A DNA stretch of 64,000 nucleotides, from contig CM056569.1 in the NCBI GenBank assembly GCA_029721515.1, positions 16,554,507 through 16,618,506 on the forward strand, in the 5' to 3' direction. Under the pieces are notes generated by a model that worked only from the letters and a program-made list of their open reading frames with translations, ran no database searches and was not told the DNA's origin. Of the stretch, positions 33,801 to 42,955 are shown one piece after another (positions within the stretch are counted from its first letter, which is position 1; the number at the start of each line of letters is the position of its first letter). Origin of the DNA: Synanceia verrucosa. Lineage: Eukaryota > Chordata > Actinopteri > Perciformes > Synanceiidae. The position numbers and the translations under genes were made by a program.

Positions 33801-36702
33801 CTCTTTCTGCCTCGTCCAGGTAGTGCAGCCGCTGTTCCTGTAATTGTTTGCAAACTTTCCTTCCAACTGAGTCTCGTGGAACTTCAGAGTGTTTGATATT
33901 TTTTTTCTATCCTTTTCTTTGTTTATGCAAGGCATTATTGTCACGTCTTGTCATTTTGTTAAGTCACAGTTTTTATTTACATTCAGTCATGTTGTCTTGT
34001 CATTTCCTGTTTTATTTTTTATTGTTTTCCTCATTTCAGCCACTCCACTTCCTACCCTCCTCTTCTCCAGTCTGGTGATTGTCTGCCTCCTGATTGTTTC
34101 CACCTGTGGCCTTTTACCTCATGTATTAATAGTCTGCGGCTTGCCCTGTTCTGTGCCAGTTCGTATTGCTCTGTGTGTCCAGTCTATCAGTCATCCCATG
34201 TCAGTTTCTGAACATTCAAGTCAAGTCATGATTTGAGTGAGCTTTTCTTTGCTGCTTTGTTAGCCTGTTTTTGTAAAGACAGTGTAATCAGGTTTTTGAT
34301 TTGCTACTTTGGTTAGTTCCTCATCTTTTGTGACAGTCTTTAGTTTGTAGCATTTGTTTAGTCTTAAGTGTAGTTCCTCATTACAGTGATTTTGTGTTTA
34401 GTTCATAGAGGAGCATTTTGATTTGAGTACTTAGTTTCTGTTTTACTTACCTTCTAACGAGGGGATTTTTTGTTAGTTAATTCATAAACATTACATGCCA
34501 CATGCTCAGGGTCAGATATTTTAGGTTTATGTATGAGTCAAGCACTTTTTTTTGTTATTTATTAAATAAACACCATTTGAGTCGTGGATTTTGGGTTCTC
34601 TTCTCTGAACTCTTTTGCCATAGTCATATTTCTAACATGCAATCAAACGTCACTCAACAAACCCCCTGGCCAGTCCAGGTATTTGTGTGTCGAGCTCAAG
34701 CACACCTGAACTAATGAAGCCCTGAAGACTGCAGGACTGATTCAAAGTAGTATTTTTGTTGAATTTGGATAAACAACATGTTAATATCAGTTGTCAACTG
34801 TTCTTGTCTACTTTGTTTATTGCAAACAGCTGATTTTTTTTTTTACATTTTGCCAATAAGCGTAATATAGGTCAAACTAGAAAACCACTCAGAGAGCGCA
34901 GACCTCCGCCAAGGCAGCGGCGCCAACTTTTTTTATTTAAAGTTACCCCTGCCATTTTCACCGGGTTTTGTTTGTTTGTTTGATTGTTTGCAAGGTAACT
35001 CATAAAGTTATGGACGGCTTGTGACGAAATTTTCAGGATTGGCCAGAAGTGGCCTAACTTAAAACTGATTCATTTTTGGTGGTGACATTAAATCAGATCC
35101 AAAAATGAATCAGCTTTAAGTTAGGTCTCTTCTGACCAACCCTGGTAATTTTGTCAAAAACTGTCCATAACTTTTTGAGTTATTTTGCAAACCATCAAAC
35201 ATACAAACAAACAATACCAAGTAAAAACATAACCTACTTGGCGGAGGTAATAATTTTGATTGCAGCTGCACATTACAGTTAGAATTACCATAGCACATGT
35301 TCATATTATTGTATAAAACGGTACTTCTCTGCGTGGGTCAGAACTCCATCCCAGTCTGGGCTGTTTATCAGAATGGAAAATCTCCACTAAACAAAGGAAA
35401 AGAAAGAGAAAGTCAACTCTGTTTCTCTGCTGCTCAACCACACTGGTCTCACATAAAATACAGTTTCCAGCAGCATAGATGATTAAAGACATAGTGATTA
35501 TGGCTGGAGCCAAAAGTTTAAATCATACGCTATCTTTCAGTATGAAGTGACTCTTGATTCATAACTAAAATCCCCTAATTCCCCCACGCTCATCTTTATC
35601 AGGGTGGTGTCTGGCTTGGCTTCCTCTTTCTAGATATTGAACTCTTTCAGTGGATTTGCTCTCACAAAATGTTATCATCAATTCCTTTGAGAATGGTGAA
35701 GGAGAGAAATATAGATGTACTTATTGTTGGAACTATGTAAGGCTTTCCATAACAGTGAAGAGACTGAAGAAAGTTGCATACACTGGGGAAAAAAGGGTTG
35801 AAAAATACAAAATAATCCTTTTAGGTCAAACATTTTCTTTCTTTTATTGAGCCTAATATATAATCAAAAAAGGATAAAGATTTCCAATAAATATTATTCA
35901 ATAAAATAACGAAACATTTTGTAGTTGTCATATTGCATGTCTGAAGTATTTCCCCTTGTAAACTGAACCCCCCATCAGCAGGTCAAGGTTTCAAAGGGTG
36001 CAGTAGCTTGGTTTATGACCAAATAAAAAAAAAATGCTCACACACCACTGGCATGACTGTAGACTGTACAATATACTTTTGATATCTTTTGCCATAGTTT
36101 AATAATAATAATAATATTCTAATATTCTTAGTCTAATATTTTTTCCTCTTGAAAAAAGCCATGGTTCTTTCCTATCAACCCAATCTGTAACTACAATGTT
36201 CACTGGGGTTAAAACTCAACTCAACTCAGCTTTATTTGTAGAGCACTTTAAAAACAACCACAGCTGAAAACAAAGTGCTGCCGTACATAAACAACCATAA
36301 AGGATAATAAAAACAGTAAAAAAAAAAAAATTAAAAAATTCAATTAAATAATAAATAACAAAAAATGAAATAATAAATTAATGAATTAATAAAAAATAAT
36401 AAATAACAATAAATAGAAATAATAATAAAATTAGTTTTAAAGCCACAGATGGTAGATTACGTTGGTGTTGTAAGTAACCATGCATATTGGCTTCAGTATT
36501 TCACTAATTTTGGAAAATTATAATAATATTTTGGGAAATATTTCACCTCACTATATTGAACGAACATTTGCTTTTATATTTGACTTTTTTTGGTGTGGAC
36601 TTCAAACATATATTTACACTCACCCTCCTCTGCTTCATATTGAATGTCACAGCTGGCTTCAAACATCCACAGCAGGGTTAAAGTAGCCCACCACACAGCC
36701 AT
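21458..36702 (-). CDS. Receptor tyrosine kinase with Eph-like ectodomain and TAM-type kinase; in-frame stop
   Basis: Fifteen minus-strand exons: 36624-36702, 35325-35386, 32180-32798, 31331-31486, 29946-30278, 28423-28615, 27332-27423, 26594-26707, 24628-24708, 24453-24545, 24169-24290, 22887-22996, 22474-22633, 22235-22371, 21458-21800. All splice sites are GT-AG, all phases agree, and the sum is 898 codons. Order: signal peptide (MAVWWATLTLLW), Eph ligand-binding domain (PRLGW; IRLYYRKCPDTVAHLA), Cys-rich/EGF part (CTCKPGHQ; GFYKPANESGECRLCP), one FN3 (PPSAPVNLTA), TM (VTVGILFGILLLMAVIPVGV), then a kinase with TAM hallmarks: LGKGEFGSVYEG, VAVKTMK, VILPYMKHGDL, HRDLAARNCM, VADFGLSKKIY, IKWMAMESL. 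The tail has an Ala-rich segment and a possible Grb2 site (YINH). TGA at 24460-24462 (codon 605) replaces the expected Arg of the HPNVxRLIG-like motif, so the reference allele encodes only a truncated receptor. It may be a recent pseudogene, a polymorphism or an assembly error. I do not know a name for it. Confidence 0.85.
23076..23614. mobile_element. MITE (TTAAAGG termini) with inserted repeat, receptor intron 11
   Basis: The ends are inverted matches: TTAAAGGTACAATATGTAAG at the left, and the reverse complement of TTAAAGGAGCAGTATGTAGG at the right. The right 300 bases match 48715-49019 closely. About 185 bases (roughly 23126-23310) belong to another repeat family, the 3' part of the element at 33384-33710, apparently inserted into this copy. 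Confidence 0.7.
23615..23890. mobile_element. Truncated hAT-like MITE, inverted copy
   Basis: This stretch is the reverse complement of about 42000-42270 in the element with clear target-site duplications. Matches include CAGAGACGTGCTGGCAGTTC, AATCAAACATGCTGATAAAA and TGAATCTGTCCAAGCTTCTC. Its termini are missing. It follows the neighbouring MITE directly, inside receptor intron 11. Confidence 0.65.
24453..24545 (-). pseudogene. Kinase exon 10 with premature TGA
   Basis: The exon reads GFHSQEDLHEFLREAEIM, then FDHENVV, stop, LLG before a good donor (GTAAGA). In TAM kinases the matching segment is HPNVxRLIG, so the expected codon is CGA (Arg). TGA differs by one base and is the classic CpG transition. 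The stop comes after the helix-C glutamate and before the catalytic loop, so a truncated product (604 aa including signal peptide) would have the ectodomain, membrane span and only part of the kinase N-lobe. A nearby alternative donor (GTATGA) would remove the stop but breaks the phase with exon 11. Confidence 0.75.
25260..25345 (+). mobile_element. Non-LTR retrotransposon (LINE) relic
   Basis: One frame reads KYLGVHITEDLTWTLNT, which resembles the block YLGVxIxxDLxW near the C-terminal end of the reverse transcriptase in many vertebrate LINEs (CR1/L2/Rex types). Flanking frames are broken and no full element is present. It lies in receptor intron 8. Confidence 0.5.
27779..27820. repeat. (TA)n microsatellite
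   Basis: A TA dinucleotide run of about 42 bases with one interruption lies in receptor intron 6, within a longer AT-rich stretch (about 27660-28100). Confidence 0.9.
30327..31104. mobile_element. Non-autonomous DNA transposon with CACTCACCGGCCACTT termini
   Basis: The left end TACACTCACCGGCCACTTTA and the right end (reverse complement TACGCTCACCGGCCACTTCA) are near-identical inverted repeats bounding about 778 bases. The interior is non-coding. Its left end lies about 50 bases from the start of the FN3 exon (29946-30278) in receptor intron 4. Elements with these termini are common in teleosts. Confidence 0.75.
33384..33710 (+). mobile_element. SINE-like repeat with tRNA-type A and B boxes
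   Basis: The sequence opens with TGGTGTAGTGGTTAGCACTG (A-box type) and has GGGTTTGAATCCC (B-box type) about 45 bases later, then TTTGCATGTTCTCCCCGTGT, AGGTTAATTGGTTAATTT and GGGATAGGCTCCAGCC, a block very widespread in teleost genomes. Its second half recurs at 23126-23310. No functional tRNA is present. It lies in receptor intron 2, just upstream of the large ectodomain exon. Confidence 0.7.
34901..35248. mobile_element. Foldback MITE with GACCTCCGCCAAG termini
   Basis: The left end GACCTCCGCCAAG matches the reverse complement of the right end (CTTGGCGGAGGT). Internal segments are also mutually inverted: TTGTTTGTTTGATTGTTTGCAA with TTGCAAACCATCAAACATACAAACAA, and ATAAAGTTATGGAC with GTCCATAACTTTT. 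Nearly the whole 350 bases can fold into one hairpin. It ends about 75 bases before the small second receptor exon (35325-35386). Confidence 0.75.
36215..36310. repeat. Short dispersed repeat fragment
   Basis: CTCAGCTTTATTTGTAGAGCACTTTAAAA followed by AACCACAGCTG and CAAAGTGCTG is a block I recognise as dispersed in fish genomes. It is followed by an A-rich, low-complexity tract to about 36430. The family name is not certain. Confidence 0.4.
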
Positions 36703-37714
36703 GCTTTCAGTTCTTTCAGCTCTGTCATAATCCACTACTGTCAGCTCTGACACCCAGCTCACCTTAAACGACTGATGTCTGTGTTTACATCTATTTGTGA
36801 TTTGGCTCGGAGGAATGTCGTAATTAAAGTGCTGAAACAAGCCTTCCCTCTCTGGAAAATACGCCTCCCCACTTCCTGTATTTCTGTGCTGCTGCAGCTT
36901 TCAGTACACAATAGAACAATATACTCAGCGTACACAAAATACAGTTAAAAAATACATTAAACAACGATGAAGTTGAAATATATTACCCTACACATGACTA
37001 TGTATATCAGTAACTTACGCTTAAGTTCTATTTTAATAAATTATATTTATTATTTTGACATATTCTGTATTTCAAATGTTTTTAATAAAAGTTATACTGC
37101 ACACTTGAATGTAAACTAGGTGAGTGAACATGTTAATGTTTATGACCAAATTTAATAAAAATTGTCATTTCATGAGTTGAATGAAATGGCTAAACACGTC
37201 ATCAACAACGACTGAACATTTATTCTATCAATGTTTTCATGTTAAATTCTTATGGGTTGTGTCGAGTTTAGTTTTGAAGTCTTCTGTGGGATAAATATAT
37301 ATTTACATTAAAAGGATGTTAATCTCTATTTGAAACATTTTCTTTTTATTTTATTCAGAATTGTTTTCATTTTCATCCATCAGTTTAGGAGTGAAATGAG
37401 TTGACTGTATGTGTACTCCTTTTCCTTTATGTTCTCTTATTGTTTGCACTACTCATATGTTGTGTGATTAAAGATGAATAAAAATAAATATTGTTTCAAC
37501 ATTTACAGCCCTCTTCTTCCTCCACTATTTCCTTTCCGTCTGAAAAATAGAGGCTACTAAACCCTAATATCCAGATGGCATTAAATGTTTTTTTTTTACT
37601 TTTAATGTCATGGTCACATAAGCACGGTGAGTTATGTGGTTGGTGAATGGCTCGTTCATCATTTGCCACATTACACAAATTAGTATCATGAATCCTGGCC
37701 AAGTGATGTGGCAA

Positions 37715-38095
37715 GCTAACGCTAACTAATTTATTTATGTTAGCCAGCCAGCATATTCAGCTAACAAACCCATGTTAGCCCATGGGTTTGTTAGCTGGCT
37801 ACCTAACGTATTCAGGTTAGCTAGCAAGCTAACAAACCCATGTTAGTTGATGGATATGTTAGCTGGCTAGCTAATGTATCCATGTAATGTTAGCCAGCTA
37901 ACAAACCCATGATAGCTGGATATCTTAGTTGGCTAGCTAATATATCCACGTAACATAACATGGATATGTTAATATCCATGTTATGTTACGTGGATATGTT
38001 AGCTGGCTAGCTAACATGCCAGCTAGCCAGGTATCTTATCCATGTAGGCTACCACAATCAAGCTAATGTTAGCAGTAATGCTAGCTTACCTGTCC
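37715..38095. repeat. GCTAGC-rich array with perfect hairpins
   Basis: Variants of GTTAGCTGGCTAGCTAA and AACAAACCCATG recur in both orientations over about 380 bases. Two perfect hairpins stand out: 17-base arms at 37758-37774 and 37781-37797 (CAGCTAACAAACCCATG, 6-base loop), and 26-base arms at 37942-37967 and 37972-37997 with a 4-base loop. Confidence 0.85.
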
Positions 38096-40247
38096 AAGAG
38101 GAATGTGGTCAGCTCTGAGTCCACTTTGATACACAAAACCAGACAGAGGATAGTTGCTTTCATGGTTTTCAGGACGGACTTCACCAAATATGACTTTATA
38201 ACTGGGTTTTTGTGCTTGTGTGCAGTGGTGTCCATAAACATTTTGAAGGGCAGGGTTGAAAAAAGGGCACCTACAGCGTGTTCTTGCCTCTTTGGAGGCA
38301 AAAAACGCTCCTGCCTCCTGTTTTAACCAGCCAAGAGAGGAGGTCAGTGTATTTTACCAACCAGGAGGACAATTTAGCACATTTTTGCCTCCCAAGAGGG
38401 TATGTAGTGCGCATCCCCCATGCACAGCACTGCTTGTGTGGAGTCTGTAGTCGTGGCTGGTCAGTTGGTCCATTTCTAACAACCATTAGCTATTGCTAGC
38501 TAGGAGAGTAGAGTAGGTACGAGCAGCACATGACATAATAACCGCTGGCTTTTCCTGGAAAAAAAACACCCCATCCTTCTCATTAAAAGCAGTCTACAGT
38601 CTCATTTTTAGGTTGGGTTGTAATCCATTCACATATTGACTATACAAAGTGACTGATGTGTGTAAATTGTTACATTTAAAACACTGTGTGCACAGCCACA
38701 ACAGGTTTGACACTAAACCGGGTTAATAGAGGGCAGAAGTCAAAGATAGATTGAGAATTAATCTCTGACAACAGTCATTTTGTTATTTCCTTTCTTTCTG
38801 TCCAGTATTGGGCAACTTTCCCACTTCCTCTTTCTATTATTTCTTTCCTTATAAGTGTTGACGCTTGAGAACTGCTGCTTGTTGTCAACTATTTTTTAAG
38901 AGCTGATTTCACAACGATTAAACTAAAAGGTCTGATGTTTAGTAGAAAGGTAAAGACAGGAAATTATTGACATGTGAACTGATTGGATTTGATGGTAATA
39001 TTAAATAATATTAGTTATGATGTGTTATACCTCTGTCTTCATCATCAATGTTTTTATATGTGGTTTCACTATTAAACCAGTGTTTGTTGCCAGTGAGAAC
39101 TTGCAGGCTATTTTCTGGTGCAGCACTTGCAGGCATACGCTTTAACCCACAGTTTCATGATATCATCATATCATACAGTGGAAACAGGTTTGTTTCAGCA
39201 AACCTCAGCTGTGTTCACACCACACTGAGCCCTCTCTTCCTGTCAGACAAGTGATACCTGCATATCTCACTCACCGCTGCACACCTCCATCTATCCCTCT
39301 ATAAACCCTCAGCCATCAGGAATGTCCTCACTGGCTCCAAACTTTGGCAAAAAGACTGAGAAACTGAGACAGAGATCCACCCTGAAACAAACCCCAGACA
39401 CAACTAGAAATTCACTTATTAGAAAGTAACATGAAGGTGGACAATACATTTTAATGAAACATGAAAAAGTAGGTTTCACTTCTGGTGGTTTAGACCTTAA
39501 TTTAGTACTTCCTAGTCTGTTGGAGGTTTTTCTTAGTCTGGCTCTCTGTTCCCTGTTTAGTTCCCCAGAAGATGTCTACCATCCACTAGATGTCCTCACA
39601 ATCTCCTGTTTTTGAGTCCTGACAGCAATAGTTTTCTGGAATATCTACAACACAAATGACTCTGGAGATGATGGTTAGAAGAAGTCCTCATTGTCACAGG
39701 CATGTGAGGGGAAAAGGACAGTCTATTGGACATAAACACGACAACAGTAAGGACACACTTCAAAGACATTTGGTGTAGAAACCAGAGCAAAACTGGTGTC
39801 CAAATAGTTATGCATTCACCTGCTTCAACACACTGCATTGTGGAAAAAAAAAACATTTAGTTGACAATAAACTTGAAATAGCTAAACAGCTTAACTTCAT
39901 TGGCTTTGAGCTGATCTGGTTTTGTGTTGTCACAAAGACAGGATAGGTAATGTATTTTAGAAATGTGTTGATATATTTGTTGAAGTTCTTGTTGCATCCT
40001 TACTTCTTCTCCTCACATTGTACTAAACTGTTGCACTGCATTCCAAAACAAATCTTATTTAATCCAAGTCAAAATATTCTCAAATCTCTCTTGAGAGTCT
40101 AGAAATTCACAACCCATCTAAATAAAATAATAAATAAAAGAGCATGAGATGTGTAAAGGCATTCAAATCTTTTGTATTTTCCAAACTTTACAAATAGTGC
40201 AAATGTAACAAAGAAACCACAAATAAAAAGAGCAATCTTTCTAACAG

Positions 40248-40696
40248 ATGAAGGCTGACCCAAAAAATTCGAAGCTTTGAAGCTTCGATCCATGGCACGG
40301 GATTCCAATAAAAAAAATAAAATTCGAAGCTTCAGACTTTTTTTTGTCCAGTTTCACTCACTAGCTACAGACACGAGCAAACATGTCCAAGAAGTGATCA
40401 GATAATTTGAAATGGATAAAGGTATAAATAAGTCAACGCCCGTTAAAATGTGCCCCTCGTTACCGTTACTGTGTGTGTAGACTGTATGTGGCATTATGAT
40501 CAGGGATTTAATATGTAGCCAGAAGCTAGCCCTTTCAGAATAAAAGCGCCGTGGCGGCATGGTTACTGGCGGTGTTTACTATCATGTTTCTGGTTTGTTT
40601 ATTTGCAACCCCTGCCCCCCGTCGAAGGTTCGAATATAATTTGTCTGGAGCGCCGAAGCTTCGAATGTCAAAAAGGAGACCGAAGGTCAGCCCTAT
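40248..40696. mobile_element. Possible hAT-like MITE with TTCGAAGCTTCG motifs
   Basis: The left side has GGCTGACCCAAAAAATTCGAAGC and the right side has the inverted GCTTCGAATGTC...GGTCAGCCC. Palindromic TTCGAAGCTTCG-type motifs recur at both ends, bounding about 450 non-coding bases. Exact ends and target duplications were not resolved. Confidence 0.5.
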
Positions 40697-41853
40697 AACA
40701 AACAGTAACTAACTGACACAGGTAAACATGAGAACTGCAAACTTTTCAACACTAATAAATGGCACTGATCCAGAACAAGAAGGAAGAGATGGAAGCAGTA
40801 ATTTACTTTAAGCAAACGCTCATAACTTGTTAACAACAAAGAACAAAGGTGGCTGTAATAGGAAGAAACAATCCCATCTTCACCTTTCATTCAGAAAAAA
40901 ATACTTCTGTGTAATGTGAAAGTATTTTCAAAATAAAAGACAGGTGTCACTGAATGCGCTTAAACACTTAAACCTCACCAGAACATTTTCTTAAGAAAAA
41001 AAATCCTGTAAATATTCCTATGTCGCTGTTTACAGAGAGGATAAATTCTACTGTACTTTATAAACAGTCTCTGTTGTGATAATAACATAAGCTTTGGTTA
41101 AAATATGCTTCTCCAGCTGATATACCTAAAAAATAAATAGCCAAACTTTAAATTAAATCCAATAAGTTATTTAAAATGGCTGCTTTCCTAGCATTTTTAT
41201 CCCACCATGCAATATGATGTAAACATTTCAACACTAAAATCAAACAAGAAAAACAAACACATCCATCTGCACTAAAAGAAATCAAATAGTTAAAACTATA
41301 TGTGGGGCATCCTTCAGTAAGGCAACCATGGTGACGAACTGCACAATAAAAAGTGGATAGATAAGTATTTGTTGTTTACATCCTTGTTGGATGTGGTCGA
41401 CAACAGCTTAAACCATGACCACAATCATAAAACTAAAGGGTCAGTTCACCCAAAAAAAAAAACCTCTCTTATCAGTCTGGATCGTTTTGATTGTGTGTTG
41501 TTAGTGATATCTTCTCTTACTTGGAATTCACAAATCTTGTCTGAGCATTTCATCTTGAAACTTTTCTCTCATGTGAGTCTACAGGAGGAGGCGTGCCTCC
41601 ATCCTCTGCTCTGCTAGCTCATGTAGCACCACAGAGCTAGCTAACTATATAGCTCAAGAATCCAGGTGAGAGGAAAAATATGTTGTTTTTTTCTTTAATT
41701 TAGACGTGAGCTGTCTCTTTCAGTCCTTTTTATACCAAACCACAATCTTTCCTTAAACCTAACCAAATATGTTTTAAGCCTAAACTTAACCAAACTGTAC
41801 CCAGGAAAAAAAAATCACTGACTTCCTGCTGGTAGATCCAAAAACATTTATAT

Positions 41854-42319
41854 CAGGGCTGTCGAAATTAAAAAAAACTCAAAATTTTAAATTATTTAGC
41901 AATTAATCTGTGTTAAAACGTTAATGTCTAATTTGTGCGTCGGTAACTACCTTAAGCTGCTAAAATCAGATCGACACCACATTAGCTCTAATAAGCTCTG
42001 TTTTTATGAAAAGAACGTATTTTCACTTTTCCTGTTCGTCCATTTCATGTTACAAATTAATACTTTATCGATGCTCTTTGGTGGATTATTTGTTCGGTGA
42101 ATTACAGGAGAAGCTTGGACAGATTCAGAAAGATGGTTAATCTAATTTTATCAGCATGTTTGATCGTTAGTTATGACTGTGTTGTTGTTCTTGATTTTTG
42201 GAGTTCTGCTTCATGACCTGCCAGCACATCTCTGGTAACACATTTCAGGTAGTTTGTTCAAATAGAGTTACTGTTGCGCAAATTTAACACAGATAAATGC
42301 GTTAATTTCGACAGCCCTG
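41854..42319. mobile_element. hAT-type MITE with intact 8-bp target-site duplication
   Basis: The ends are exact inverted repeats (CAGGGCTGTCGAAATTAA and TTAATTTCGACAGCCCTG). The identical octamer ATTTATAT flanks both sides (41846-41853 and 42320-42327). CAGGG-type termini with 8-base duplications are diagnostic of the hAT superfamily. The 466-base interior is non-coding. A truncated inverted copy is at 23615-23890. Confidence 0.9.
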
Positions 42320-42955
42320 ATTTATATGCATGCTTTGTGCACATAAATGCCACGTTTTAATGTTCCATGTTCCACCAGCAAGCACTCAACCCTCATAACC
42401 ATTTTGGTTATCAACAGGTCCAATCCTAACCGACCTGTCCTGTTTGTTGCAGCTGATACCTGTGCAGAACATTCCAGTCTCATGCACACATTCAGTCAGA
42501 CAACCTTCACAGTCTACAACAATAGTCACTAAAGAAATCAACACAGCAACACAGAAACTGTAAAGCAAAAACAGTCCAAACGTATGTGCAGCTCTCTCTG
42601 CTGCCTCTTCTGCTCAGTGGCTGCTGAACATCCAGTAGCTAAATAAAGAATTCACTGAATTTGTGGAAATGACACGTCTGCCCACTTCAAACACCTTGAT
42701 GTTTTGTCTAGTGCCACATTTTAAGACACTCAAAAGGGGAAGCACATTGATTCAGAGCCTTAGCACAGCTGGTATTTCTCAGGTTTTGGGGGATTCTCTG
42801 CTGGAAATACACCTTGGTTCAGAAGTACCAACCTTGGGTCAGTTGTATCTAAATGTCTCTCACTGCTGACTTCAAACCAGCTGGTCTGACAGCAGGTGAA
42901 AGAGGACCAAACACATGGTTTTAGGGAGGTGACCCAGCCTTTACTGTCTATAGAA

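Larger units (their letters stand above)
36703..42955. other. Intergenic region between receptor 5' end and ehbp1l1 3' end
   Basis: No coding exon was recognised on either strand. It should contain the receptor promoter (just above 36702) and the ehbp1l1 3' UTR (just below 42956), but neither has clear motifs. It also holds a hairpin-rich array (37715-38095), a relative of the 5.3 kb MITE (about 38225-38410), two hAT-like MITEs (about 40248-40696 and 41854-42319), and a possible MITE end at 41434 (AAAGGGTCAGTTCACCC). The remaining sequence is AT-rich with no visible structure. Confidence 0.6.

Noticed and set aside
21458..36702. Two adjacent genes, an Eph fragment and a TAM kinase fragment
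   Set aside because: Only one signal peptide and one membrane span exist, all 14 junctions agree in phase, and no stop, polyadenylation signal or new start separates the halves. One gene is simpler, though RNA proof is lacking.
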